A stretch of DNA of 8,560 bases from Bacteroidales bacterium GP1 (GCA_001701105.1 DAAI01000031.1:1-8560); one strand, 5' to 3'; shown: positions 1-7,987, counted from the first letter of the stretch. Notes: generated by a model not told the origin, from the letters alone. Made by a program: numbers and translations.

Positions 1-26
1 CGAAGGCAACACGCGCTTCAGAGACA

Positions 27-58
27 AAGTGGGTGCATCCACAGGAATGCACCCACTT
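27..58. terminator. Hairpin, probable transcription terminator after the C10 peptidase gene
   Basis: A perfect 12-bp inverted repeat, AAGTGGGTGCAT (27-38) and ATGCACCCACTT (47-58), encloses an 8-base loop. It begins 39 bases past the peptidase stop codon, where a terminator for that minus-strand gene is expected. On the minus strand it is followed by TGTCTCTG, so there is no real U-tract. On the plus side the flank is pyrimidine-rich (CTATCGTAACTTCTTTC), so it could also stop a plus-strand gene arriving from the left. Positions 1-26 are too short to show whether such a gene exists. Confidence 0.7.
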
Positions 59-97
59 CTATCGTAACTTCTTTCTATAAGAAACGGGAGGGTCAGC

Positions 98-2530
98 TTA
101 GATTTTAATCTTGCTTACCTTGGCACCCTTCTTCATTATTACTATCTGTCCCGGTGCCGGATTTTTGATTTCCACACCCTGGAGATTGTAGTAATGAGTA
201 TCAGCTTCGGCATTTTCTATAGCGGCGTCGGTGATGCCGGTCTCTTTCATCCTGAAATATATCACCCCAAGATCCTGCACGCGGATTCCGGGTTTGTAAG
301 TGGCGTTCAGAATATAGAGCTGATTGGCCTCTCCGTCATAATAGTTCACCTCGAATTTGTCATTACCCTGTTCATCTTTACTCAGGAATGGATAATTACG
401 GAACACTCCATCATACATTACTACCGTATTCGACAGATTGTCGGCTTCGGGCATTTCAATATTCACATTCACATACCCGTCGAAGAAGCCGGCTGTAACG
501 ATGTAATCGAGAGTAACATCGAATTTGGAAGTCGGCACTTGATAAACCGGCACTGTCTTTGACCCGATTGTCTCGTTGACTGTCTCGCAACCGTCGATCT
601 CAAACTTGTTTAATTGAAGCTTTCCTTGCGTTATCGACTTATTCATCGTAACTGTGCCGAATGTAGCGAGAATATTATTGGTGATAGGATCAGCAATACC
701 GAGTGTGAATTCCGTGGGTTCGGAGACGGCTACTGTTCCGGTCAAGGGCGAGAACTTTGTGATCCATACATTTTCCTCTTCACTGTGCGCGCCTACTACC
801 ACCGGCAGGATTGAGCCCATGTATTTGATGGCATCATCTTTTATCAGGACTGCTGCCAGCGATTCTGTAAGTTCATAATCCGTATCGTTCTTGAAGGTTG
901 CGATTAGCTTCACATTCTTGCCGGAGTATAACAGGCTTCCGGCTTCAAGATTCACCGGGGTCATCTTCGGCACGGGGATGTTCTGGATCGTGGCTTCTCC
1001 GTTTTCAAGAGTTAAGTAGATGTAATTCGCACACGGATATGAGGTTATAATCGGCACATAGGGAGCATTCTTTATGTTTCTGTCGGAAACTGCGATTGTC
1101 ACCTTGTACTTACCATCAGGAAGGTTCGGAACATTGATCACCGGCCCGTTAGTTGTGTTGTAATACGAACCCGGTGTTAGCGATACGGTCACCCCTCCTG
1201 CAAATGTGCCGCCACGTGTAACGGTTTCTCCCGGAGTGCCGTCAACCGGCTCGAAGATCGCACCTATGTTGACTTTAATATCATGCGGCATTGCGCAATA
1301 CCATCCTGTAGGATACCATTCGTAATTATAGAATTGCAGACGCTTTGCATTTCCTTCTGCATAACATCCTCCGTACATCAAGATGTTGTCAGGACGGTCG
1401 ATGATAGGATCGCCCGTCGGCTTTTGAATACCGAAGATACCATTGAGGCCATATACAAATCCTGTGCTGCCGGCGCCGCCGATTCCCTGCTCTTCGGGGT
1501 TCATTGTCTCGAGAAGATAATATCCGTCGGATGTTCCGCCCCAACCCCAGTTGAAATGGTAGTAGCCGTGACCGTCATATCCGTCGCATATGAAGGAATG
1601 GCCTCCATCGTTGTAGGGATGACCGTTGAAAATCATCGGCCCGCAATTGGCTATATTGTCGTATACCATCTGATTCCATTCGCTTGCCGAATAGGCCATA
1701 CGATATGCGGCATGGCAATTGCCATCGTAATTGAAATATTTCACGAGAGCTGCGGCTATCAGCACTCCTTGTGTGCCGGAGGCGGATGTTCCATAGTTCA
1801 TATCCACAGAGTAGCCACAGGCCTTCATAAGATAGGCCACGGCATCCGACTCGGCTGGAGTATATCCATTGGCGCGATAGACATCGAGCATGTTATCCCA
1901 GTCGAATTCTTTCTCATCGAAATTCATTGTCAGAGTCTTTCCGCCTCTCGACCATGCATATGAGTTGGAGCCGGTGCCTTTTTCCGGATAGCGGTGATAT
2001 TTCATCACCTGTGCCATTGATGTGGCAACACATCCGGTATATGTTTTCCTGTTTTCCAACAGCGGAGCCATGTTGTTGTATGGGGCGTCCTGATTCCATT
2101 TCGTAGTGCACAACGGAGCAATCGACTTTAGATTAGCTTCCGTAGGAGCGCTTCCTGTAGCTTTCAATCCTTTGGACGTATTATATGCTATCTGCTTTGC
2201 GTTTTCACCGAGCCACCATTTCAACTGCGGAGGCATATTGGAGGCATCAATGCAACCCTCATCCGAGTACCCCAATACCGCGAATGCGGCATCATCGGCT
2301 GATAGGATTTTATATCCTTTGCCATCCTTATTGTTGAATACGTAAACGCCGGGTATCCCTTCCGGGGTCATTGCAGTATATACCGGAGAAATTTCAAGGT
2401 TAAGAGCGGCGGCTTTGCTGCGTCCATCCTGACTCATCAGCCTTCCGATTGCCTGTTCGGGCGTCAATGGAGCAGCATTAGTCCACGCTGCCATCGCCGC
2501 CAGAGAGATAATGGTAAATATCTTCTTCAT
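98..2530 (-). CDS. Secreted C10-family (streptopain-like) cysteine peptidase
   Basis: A secreted papain-fold cysteine endopeptidase of MEROPS family C10 (streptopain, interpain, periodontain), 810 residues. A signal peptide occupies residues 1-19 or 20 (MKKIFTIISLAAMAAWTNA). A Spi-type inhibitory prodomain follows to about residue 135, with the typical GYKILSADD and AVLGYSDEG stretches. The catalytic domain spans about 140-365: nucleophile Cys167 in TGCVATSMAQVMKYHRYP (codon 2030-2032), His311 in GGHSFICDGYDG (codon 1598-1600), and Asn327-Trp328 in FNWGWGG, the expected active-site pair. All key residues are intact. About 400 mostly beta-rich residues of unknown role follow. The protein ends in a short tail (from about 780: YYNLQGVEI, then PGQIVIMKKG) resembling the C-terminal sorting or anchoring tails of Bacteroidales surface proteins. 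I chose ATG 2530 because it begins a clean signal peptide; an in-frame TTG at 2593 overlaps the promoter. It has its own promoter downstream of the susCD operon. It presumably digests protein outside the cell or on its surface; the substrate is unknown. Confidence 0.93.
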   Translation of the reverse strand: MKKIFTIISLAAMAAWTNAAPLTPEQAIGRLMSQDGRSKAAALNLEISPVYTAMTPEGIPGVYVFNNKDGKGYKILSADDAAFAVLGYSDEGCIDASNMPPQLKWWLGENAKQIAYNTSKGLKATGSAPTEANLKSIAPLCTTKWNQDAPYNNMAPLLENRKTYTGCVATSMAQVMKYHRYPEKGTGSNSYAWSRGGKTLTMNFDEKEFDWDNMLDVYRANGYTPAESDAVAYLMKACGYSVDMNYGTSASGTQGVLIAAALVKYFNYDGNCHAAYRMAYSASEWNQMVYDNIANCGPMIFNGHPYNDGGHSFICDGYDGHGYYHFNWGWGGTSDGYYLLETMNPEEQGIGGAGSTGFVYGLNGIFGIQKPTGDPIIDRPDNILMYGGCYAEGNAKRLQFYNYEWYPTGWYCAMPHDIKVNIGAIFEPVDGTPGETVTRGGTFAGGVTVSLTPGSYYNTTNGPVINVPNLPDGKYKVTIAVSDRNIKNAPYVPIITSYPCANYIYLTLENGEATIQNIPVPKMTPVNLEAGSLLYSGKNVKLIATFKNDTDYELTESLAAVLIKDDAIKYMGSILPVVVGAHSEEENVWITKFSPLTGTVAVSEPTEFTLGIADPITNNILATFGTVTMNKSITQGKLQLNKFEIDGCETVNETIGSKTVPVYQVPTSKFDVTLDYIVTAGFFDGYVNVNIEMPEADNLSNTVVMYDGVFRNYPFLSKDEQGNDKFEVNYYDGEANQLYILNATYKPGIRVQDLGVIYFRMKETGITDAAIENAEADTHYYNLQGVEIKNPAPGQIVIMKKGAKVSKIKI

Positions 2531-2590
2531 ATTTAATAGTTTAATGTATTTTCTACGGAGTTTTTCCTGGTTAAACCACATTTCAAATGC

Positions 2591-2621
2591 CAAATTAACA
2601 AAAATTTTTTATACTTACAAA
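2591..2621 (-). promoter_or_regulatory. Bacteroidetes-type promoter of the C10 peptidase gene
   Basis: On the minus strand, TTTG (2621-2618) is followed after 19 bases by TTAATTTG (2598-2591). This matches the Bacteroidetes primary sigma factor pattern (-33 TTTG, -7 TAnnTTTG) at 7 of 8 positions in the -7 box and with normal spacing. Transcription would start near 2587, giving a leader of about 55 bases before ATG 2530. The leader ends in an AT-rich stretch without a Shine-Dalgarno sequence, as is usual in this phylum. Confidence 0.6.
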
Positions 2622-2642
2622 TATTTTGAGCCTCAATTAATG

Positions 2643-2668
2643 TGGAAAACATGATGGAAAACATGATG
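2643..2668. repeat. Tandem 12-bp direct repeat upstream of the peptidase promoter
   Basis: TGGAAAACATGA occurs twice head to tail (2643-2654 and 2655-2666), followed by TG that begins a third copy. It lies between the susD hairpin and the -33 box of the peptidase promoter, with its near edge 21 bases upstream of that box. Two equal copies one helical turn or slightly more apart could be a binding site for an activator. A chance slippage duplication is equally possible. No binding protein is identified. Confidence 0.55.
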
Positions 2669-2686
2669 ACCCCGTCATACTTGCAA

Positions 2687-2715
2687 AGAAGTCCTGATGA
2701 ATCATCAGGACTTCT
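2687..2715 (-). terminator. Hairpin terminator of the susC-susD operon
   Basis: A near-perfect palindrome: AGAAGTCCTGATGA (2687-2700) and its exact complement TCATCAGGACTTCT (2702-2715) flank a single A. In RNA this gives about a 13-bp stem closed by a 3-base loop. It starts 26 bases past the susD stop codon at 2742. On the minus strand the stem runs into TTGCAAG, so the U-tract is very short. It may act as a weak terminator, or as a 3' end stabiliser that lets some transcription through to the peptidase gene. Confidence 0.78.
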
Positions 2716-2741
2716 CAATATGCTTATATGTGCCTAACTAA

Positions 2742-4574
2742 TTACAGCACTGTGTATTCACCGAGGTCGGGCAGGAGGTTTCTGTCGATCAGAGGATTGA
2801 AATCCGATTCGATTGCAGGAACCGTGAAGCGCCATCCACCCTGAGATTGCGGAGTGCGGTTCATCTCATAAGCCTTACCGAAGTTACCGGAGTCGGTATC
2901 GCCTTTTATCCATGCGCGACGAACGCAAGGCATATTCCAACGCTTGAAGTCAGTCCAGCTCTGTCCTTCACCCCATAGTTCGATACGGCGACAAAGCTTG
3001 ATCTCATCAAGAAGAGCCTGTCCGCTTGGAGCGCCGGGATAATTCTTAATACGGATACCGTTGATTTCGGCCAGACAACTCTTGGCAGTTGCCATGTCGC
3101 CTGCCATGTATGCAGCCTCAGCCTCTGCAAGGCACATCTCTGATGCACGCATGTAGGGATAGTGGCTTGTGCCGTAAGGTGCGTATGACCAGAACTTGTA
3201 TTGGGCTCCTATCTGAACGCCATAGAGTTTTGCGCTCTCAGTCGCGGTATATGCCATTCCTTCTACAGAACCACCCCATGCAAAATAGCATGCAAACTTA
3301 TCGCTGGCGTCAATGCACTGATCAAGCGGGCCCTTGAAGGTGTTGTTCATGTAATCCGTACCCCAACGCACGATGAAGTTGTAAAGACCCCATTTTTTCT
3401 TAGGATTCTTGCTGTCACGACGGAACGCACCGTAATTCATATCCATGTTTGCCGGGTTTACAAGATCCTCGCTGAAGAAATCAGCGGGTACAAGTCCACC
3501 GGGGTTCATGTTCTTATCGGTTGCATAAGGAGCGAGCTTATCGGGAGTCATGAACAGACCGCGACGTACATCGTTCGGATCAAGCATATTGTAAAGGTCA
3601 AGGTTGATGGCACCTGCACCAATATCACCCCAGTTCTTTACATAAAGACCGTTCACTGTGTAGTGCGCGCCGTACGACCAGTAATAGATATCGCTGTCTT
3701 CAGCGGCTTGAGTCCACATGAAGTCGTTGTTGTCGTCGCAGAAGCCGGAGAAGAGGGTATTGTTATCCATGATGGTATATCCCTGGCGGGCATTATGAGC
3801 CATCTCTTGAGCTTTTGACCAATCGTGGAAGAGGAGAGCGGCACGGGCGTAGATACCGTAAGCTACACTCTTGTCTGTCTCCCATTTGTACTCGCGGCTT
3901 ACACCTTCGGCACGGTCAAAGTTTGCGAGAGCACTGTCAAGATCCTCATATATGCGATTCTTGACATCGATCATCTTTGACAAGGGCACATTCTCAGTCT
4001 TCTGGCTTGTACGAATCACGATGCAATATTTCTCACCATTATCGGAATCTTCCCAGCGAGGTGCGAAGAATTGCAGGAGCTTCACATAGCCATGGCTTCT
4101 GAAAGTAAGCGCCTGAGCCTTTACAAAGCATCTTTCAGCAGCTTCACCTTCTGCATCGTCAATGCCATCGAGTACGCCGTTGGCCATATAGATAATTCCA
4201 TAAGGATAGTTCCATGGAATATTGTTTACCCAAGTGGCACGCATATTACCCATTGTGTTCCACTTATATGTTGTGGCACCGAACTGGGTCTGGGCGAGTT
4301 TCTGAATCACATCCTGGCCCCATGCATCGCCGTAGATTGTGTTTACATAGCTCTCGCCATTGTATTGGTTGGCTGTGGATACCTCCTGATACTGGCACTG
4401 CATCGCACGACCGATACCTCTTACTGCAAGGCGGGCAGCGCTTACACTCTGCTTGATGGATGCTGCACTCGGGCTGCTCTCCGGAGCCAACTCCAGATAG
4501 TTGTCGGAACAACCTGCAAGCATCGCTACGGTAGCAAGTCCGAGAAATCCTTTGATTATTATATTCTTTTTCAT
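2742..4574 (-). CDS. SusD/RagB-family outer-membrane nutrient-binding lipoprotein
   Basis: Surface-exposed lipoprotein that acts as the hinged lid and substrate-capture subunit over its SusC channel. The 610 residues match the family's usual size of 500-650. The N-terminus MKKNIIIKGFLGLATVAMLAGC has a lipobox, with lipidated Cys22 followed by SDN. The N-terminal SusD-like part shows the helical segment ERCFVKAQALTFRSHGYVKL (about 147-166), which corresponds to the family's AEARFLRAYAYF-type helix. The C-terminal RagB/SusD part carries YPYMRASEMCLAEAEAAY (about 472-489), the hallmark CRRIELWGEGQSWTDFKRWN (528-547), and VPAIESDFNPLI near the end. The start codon follows a purine-rich AAGAAGAAAGAA, 25 bases after the susC stop, so the two genes are almost certainly co-transcribed. 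The gene is complete. The ligand cannot be told from sequence because SusD proteins diverge strongly by substrate. Confidence 0.95.
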   Translation of the reverse strand: MKKNIIIKGFLGLATVAMLAGCSDNYLELAPESSPSAASIKQSVSAARLAVRGIGRAMQCQYQEVSTANQYNGESYVNTIYGDAWGQDVIQKLAQTQFGATTYKWNTMGNMRATWVNNIPWNYPYGIIYMANGVLDGIDDAEGEAAERCFVKAQALTFRSHGYVKLLQFFAPRWEDSDNGEKYCIVIRTSQKTENVPLSKMIDVKNRIYEDLDSALANFDRAEGVSREYKWETDKSVAYGIYARAALLFHDWSKAQEMAHNARQGYTIMDNNTLFSGFCDDNNDFMWTQAAEDSDIYYWSYGAHYTVNGLYVKNWGDIGAGAINLDLYNMLDPNDVRRGLFMTPDKLAPYATDKNMNPGGLVPADFFSEDLVNPANMDMNYGAFRRDSKNPKKKWGLYNFIVRWGTDYMNNTFKGPLDQCIDASDKFACYFAWGGSVEGMAYTATESAKLYGVQIGAQYKFWSYAPYGTSHYPYMRASEMCLAEAEAAYMAGDMATAKSCLAEINGIRIKNYPGAPSGQALLDEIKLCRRIELWGEGQSWTDFKRWNMPCVRRAWIKGDTDSGNFGKAYEMNRTPQSQGGWRFTVPAIESDFNPLIDRNLLPDLGEYTVL

Positions 4575-4599
4575 TTCTTTCTTCTTTTTGATTTGTCGC

Positions 4600-7500
4600 T
4601 TAGAACTTGAAGCTCAATGAGAAGTTGTAAACACGCGACGGCATGAAGTAGTTACCCTGACCTCCACCGAAGCTATACTGAGGATTGAATCCCTTCATTG
4701 CTGTGAGGATGAACAGATTGTCGACTGAGAAGCCAACGTTGATGTTCTGAAGTTTCATCGCCGATACCCATTTCTTCGGGAAATCATAGTTGATGTTAAG
4801 GTTCTTCAGAGTCAGGTAATTGTTGCTTACCAACCAGCGGCTTGAGCCGGTGCAGTTGTAGCTGTTGAGTTCCATGTCGTTTACCGGTACGCCATTAGGA
4901 TCAATTGAGTGCTGCCATGTACCGTCGGGATTCTGGATTCCGTTAGGCTCGGTCCATGCCTTGAGAAGATCGCGATGGAGTGCGCTTACGCTATTAGAAC
5001 TTACATTCATCAAGCCTGCATAGATACCGTTGTAGCTCTTGCCACCGAGAGAATATGTGAAGAGAAGTCCTACATTAAGACCCTTCCAGCTTAGGTTGGA
5101 ACCGAATGAACCGTAAACGGTGGGCAGTGATGTACCCTGAAGTTCGCGTCCGGCATACTGAATCTGGTCGGTATATCCTTCGCCATCGATTTCAAAGTAG
5201 TGGCCCGACTCCTGAGCATTCTTGAGCTTTGTGAGGTAGAGGCTTTCCTGATATTCCATCTTTCCTGTCTCGTCGTTGTAGACATAGTAGTCGCGTGAGT
5301 GGGGTGCCATCTTATAAAGACAGTTACCGGTAGCGCGGTCGACACCTGCCCATGTATAGGTAAATTGCTCGTAGCGGCTCTTGCCCTGGAACAATGCTTG
5401 ACCGGGTAGGTCTTTTCCGTCGGGAAGGTGAACGATACGGTTCTTCAAGAATGATGCATCGACATTGAAATTCCATGTCAGGTTGGCATTACGGATAATG
5501 TCTACACCAAACTGGAGTTCCCAACCCTGATTCTCCATCGTACCGATGTTCTGGAGCACGGTGATCTGCGCACCGTTGGTAAGAACGTTACCGGCAGAGA
5601 TCGGGAGTTTCACATCGTAAAGAAGGTCGGCATTACGCTTGTTATAATAACCGATGCTGAAGTTGAAGCGGTCGTTGAAGAGTGAACCTTCCAATGCCAC
5701 GTCAAGAGTATTGGTAGACTCCCACTTGATATTGTCTCCGGCTACGGTATAAGGAATAGCGATACCGGTCATATCATATGTAGTCAGGATGTAACGGTTC
5801 CAGTATGCATATGCGCCGGCTGCGGCATCATTACCTACAGAACCATATGCAAGACGAAGTTTCAGATAGTTAACCCAGTCGAGCGACTGCATGAACTTTT
5901 CTTTTGAGATCATCCAGCTTGCACCTGCGCTCCAGAATGTACCCCAACGGTTTTCTTTTGCGAAGCGGCTGGTACCGTCACGACGGATAGAAGCCTCAAC
6001 GAAGTATTTCTGATCGTAGTTGTAACGAACGCGACCAAGATAAGATTCTGTGCGGAGCTTCATTGTCGACTCGCTGTGTGAGTCAAGGCTATCGAAGTTG
6101 CTCATGAAGGGCATATCGTCCATCATCTGGTTGCTCATGCGGATCCACCGATCGTCATAGCCTGTCTCATAATTCTCGTGATCGAGGAATACGTTTACAT
6201 TATGCAAGCCGTAATCGTGTGTCCATTCCAATTGCTGCATGAAGGTATAGCTGAATGCTGAATATGATTCAACGTCCATACCGCCGACACCCTGCTGCGA
6301 GCCGATTACATTGTTAGAATAATCCTTTGAGTTCTGCTTCTGGCGGAACATATTCGCACGCAGTGAGAATTCAAATCCATAAGGAAGGACAGCCGTACCG
6401 TATACATTACCGGTGAGGGTAAGGATGGTATTGTCGTTTGAGTTCAGGCGCATTGCCCATGCGTTGTTGCTTCCCTTGCAGAGGCCTGTGGTGTTCCACA
6501 TCGGAGTGCCGTCTTCATTGTAGCGGATCGAGCCATCCTCGTTGTGCATATAATAAGGCTGGATCGGAGGATTGTTGATCATAAGGAACGGGTTGGTCAC
6601 AAGACCGAGGTTGCCGTCGGCGTAATCGCTTTCCGTAACGCCGGCAACTTCTGTATTCACATAACTACCGCTGAGGTTAACACCGGTCTTAAGGAATGAT
6701 ACAGGGTTATAGTTGGCAGTGAGACGTCCGCTATAGCGCTCGTAATCGGTGTTGAGGATATAACCGTTCTCCTTCATGTATCCGAAGCTGGAGTAAACAT
6801 TGAATTTATCTGTCGCTCCGGTTGCGCTCACATTGTACTCCTGGCGATGACCGGTCTGCTTGATGGCATTCCACCAGTCGAGGTCGGTATAACCGGGAAG
6901 ACGCTGTGCTGCGAGAGTTCCGTCGGGATTGAAAACTTTATTGGCCTCACGGTCATAGATATTGGTTCCGAGAAGATATGTACTGATGAAGTTGGCTGTT
7001 GAGCCTGCGAGAGCATCTGCATAATTGGAATATGCACCGGCAGTGAACTGTCCATGAGCATAACCAGCGAAAGCAGTCTCCATCCATTCATCGGCATTCA
7101 GACGGTCATAGAAAGGAAGGGCTTTATTATAGATACCCTGATTGAGGCTAAGTGTAACGTCGACCTTACCTACATTCTTTGCACGCTTGGTAGTGATAAG
7201 GATCACACCGTTGGCACCGCGGTTACCGTAAAGTGCACAGGAAGCGGCATCCTTAAGCACTGACATCGACTCTACATCGGCAGGATTGATTTCTGCGATA
7301 TTTCCGTCATAAACTGCTCCGTCGACTACATAGAGAGGACCGTTGGCTGAGGTAAATGAGTTGAAACCACGAATACGGATTTCCGGAGATGAACCGGGAT
7401 AAGACACGGAGTTGTTCACCTGTACACCGGGGGCGTTACCCTCAAGGGCCGCCGTAACGGATGTAACGGGACGATCCTCAATGTCTTTTGCACCTACTAC

Positions 7501-7863
7501 GGCTACCGAACCGGAGAGGGATTCTTTCGTAGCTGTACCATAGGCAACAACCACTACGTCCTGAAGATTGGTCGATGAGGACTCAAGACGAACTTTCATA
7601 CCCGGTGTCAAGGGTACGGTCTGCTCCTTGTATCCTACATAAGAGACCCTTACATTTTTTACTGACGTCGGAACACTGACCGTAAACTTGCCGTCAACAT
7701 CAGTTGCAGCACCCTGGCCACCTCCGACAGGCATGACTGTGGCGCCAATCAGCGGTTCGTTGCTCGCTGCGTCGACTACCGTGCCACTAACAGTGCGGTT
7801 CTGGGCACTAAGTCCCCAGCACGCAGCCATCAGCGTCACCATGACCATAAAGAGTTTTCTCAT
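4600..7863 (-). CDS. SusC/RagA-family TonB-linked outer-membrane transporter
   Basis: A 22-strand-type TonB-dependent outer-membrane channel that imports oligomers captured by its SusD partner, powered by TonB-ExbBD. Complete at 1087 residues, within the family's range. A signal peptide (MRKLFMVMVTLMAACWGLSA, cut before Gln21) is followed by a carboxypeptidase-regulatory-like beta domain (about 24-95; TVSGTVVDAASNEPLIGATV, VSYVGYKEQ). Next come the TonB-box region LQDVVVVAYGT (100-110) and the plug domain (about 115-227), with the SusC signature EIRIRGFNSF then PLYVVDG (161-182) and SVLKDAASCALYGNRGANGV (201-220). The remainder is the beta-barrel, ending in the aromatic NFSLSFKF expected for BamA-dependent insertion. 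There is no N-terminal STN domain, so direct signalling to an anti-sigma factor is unlikely. It is the first gene of the operon, with its own promoter and a leader of nearly 90 bases. The substrate is unknown; the neighbouring peptidase hints at peptides. Confidence 0.96.
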   Translation of the reverse strand: MRKLFMVMVTLMAACWGLSAQNRTVSGTVVDAASNEPLIGATVMPVGGGQGAATDVDGKFTVSVPTSVKNVRVSYVGYKEQTVPLTPGMKVRLESSSTNLQDVVVVAYGTATKESLSGSVAVVGAKDIEDRPVTSVTAALEGNAPGVQVNNSVSYPGSSPEIRIRGFNSFTSANGPLYVVDGAVYDGNIAEINPADVESMSVLKDAASCALYGNRGANGVILITTKRAKNVGKVDVTLSLNQGIYNKALPFYDRLNADEWMETAFAGYAHGQFTAGAYSNYADALAGSTANFISTYLLGTNIYDREANKVFNPDGTLAAQRLPGYTDLDWWNAIKQTGHRQEYNVSATGATDKFNVYSSFGYMKENGYILNTDYERYSGRLTANYNPVSFLKTGVNLSGSYVNTEVAGVTESDYADGNLGLVTNPFLMINNPPIQPYYMHNEDGSIRYNEDGTPMWNTTGLCKGSNNAWAMRLNSNDNTILTLTGNVYGTAVLPYGFEFSLRANMFRQKQNSKDYSNNVIGSQQGVGGMDVESYSAFSYTFMQQLEWTHDYGLHNVNVFLDHENYETGYDDRWIRMSNQMMDDMPFMSNFDSLDSHSESTMKLRTESYLGRVRYNYDQKYFVEASIRRDGTSRFAKENRWGTFWSAGASWMISKEKFMQSLDWVNYLKLRLAYGSVGNDAAAGAYAYWNRYILTTYDMTGIAIPYTVAGDNIKWESTNTLDVALEGSLFNDRFNFSIGYYNKRNADLLYDVKLPISAGNVLTNGAQITVLQNIGTMENQGWELQFGVDIIRNANLTWNFNVDASFLKNRIVHLPDGKDLPGQALFQGKSRYEQFTYTWAGVDRATGNCLYKMAPHSRDYYVYNDETGKMEYQESLYLTKLKNAQESGHYFEIDGEGYTDQIQYAGRELQGTSLPTVYGSFGSNLSWKGLNVGLLFTYSLGGKSYNGIYAGLMNVSSNSVSALHRDLLKAWTEPNGIQNPDGTWQHSIDPNGVPVNDMELNSYNCTGSSRWLVSNNYLTLKNLNINYDFPKKWVSAMKLQNINVGFSVDNLFILTAMKGFNPQYSFGGGQGNYFMPSRVYNFSLSFKF

Positions 7864-7922
7864 ACCTTTTTAATTTAGTGTTATTGTGTATTAGTTTTTT
7901 TGCTTTTTCGCTTAGCTCCTAA

Positions 7923-7950
7923 TGTTAATAATTGTGCAATCTTTTTAACA
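7923..7950 (-). promoter_or_regulatory. Nested inverted repeat at the predicted 5' end of the susC mRNA
   Basis: On the minus strand TGTTAA (7950-7945) pairs with TTAACA (7928-7923). Inside lies a second inverted repeat, ATTG (7940-7937) and CAAT (7934-7931). From the promoter, transcription should start near 7952, so this would form an AU-rich stem-loop at the very 5' end of the leader, or an operator lying over the start site. The stem is short and weak, so it may also be a chance product of AT-rich DNA. Confidence 0.35.
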
Positions 7951-7955
7951 TTTCA

Positions 7956-7987
7956 CAAAGTTAAGGGTTTTAATCCGTATTTCCAAA
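7956..7987 (-). promoter_or_regulatory. Bacteroidetes-type promoter of the susC-susD operon
   Basis: On the minus strand TTTG (7987-7984) is followed after 20 bases by TAACTTTG (7963-7956), a full match to the Bacteroidetes consensus TTTG-N19-21-TAnnTTTG. The predicted start is near 7952, leaving a leader of nearly 90 bases before ATG 7863. The leader is A-rich and has no Shine-Dalgarno sequence at a useful distance; an AGGAG at 7920-7916 is more than 50 bases from the start codon. A strong housekeeping-type match suggests that basal expression does not need an ECF sigma factor. Confidence 0.75.

Noticed and set aside
1283..1963. Plus-strand open frame of 226 codons
   Set aside because: It lies wholly antisense to the catalytic half of the C10 peptidase, whose reading is secured by signal peptide and active-site motifs. 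Its translation has no recognisable domain or signal, and no promoter precedes it.
2568..2578. Small dyad TGGTT-A-AACCA in the peptidase leader
   Set aside because: Arms of only 5 bases around a single base; too short to form a useful hairpin and expected by chance.
2533..2718. Minus-strand open frame of 61 codons between susD and the peptidase gene
   Set aside because: It begins inside the susD hairpin and spans the tandem repeat and the peptidase promoter; no translation signal or conserved feature.
3201..3818. Plus-strand open frame of 205 codons
   Set aside because: Antisense to the clear SusD-family gene; a by-product of its codon usage with no family resemblance.
4071..4610. Plus-strand open frame of 179 codons with hydrophobic stretches
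   Set aside because: Antisense to the N-terminal half of the SusD gene and crosses the susC-susD junction; the hydrophobic runs arise from the complementary codons.
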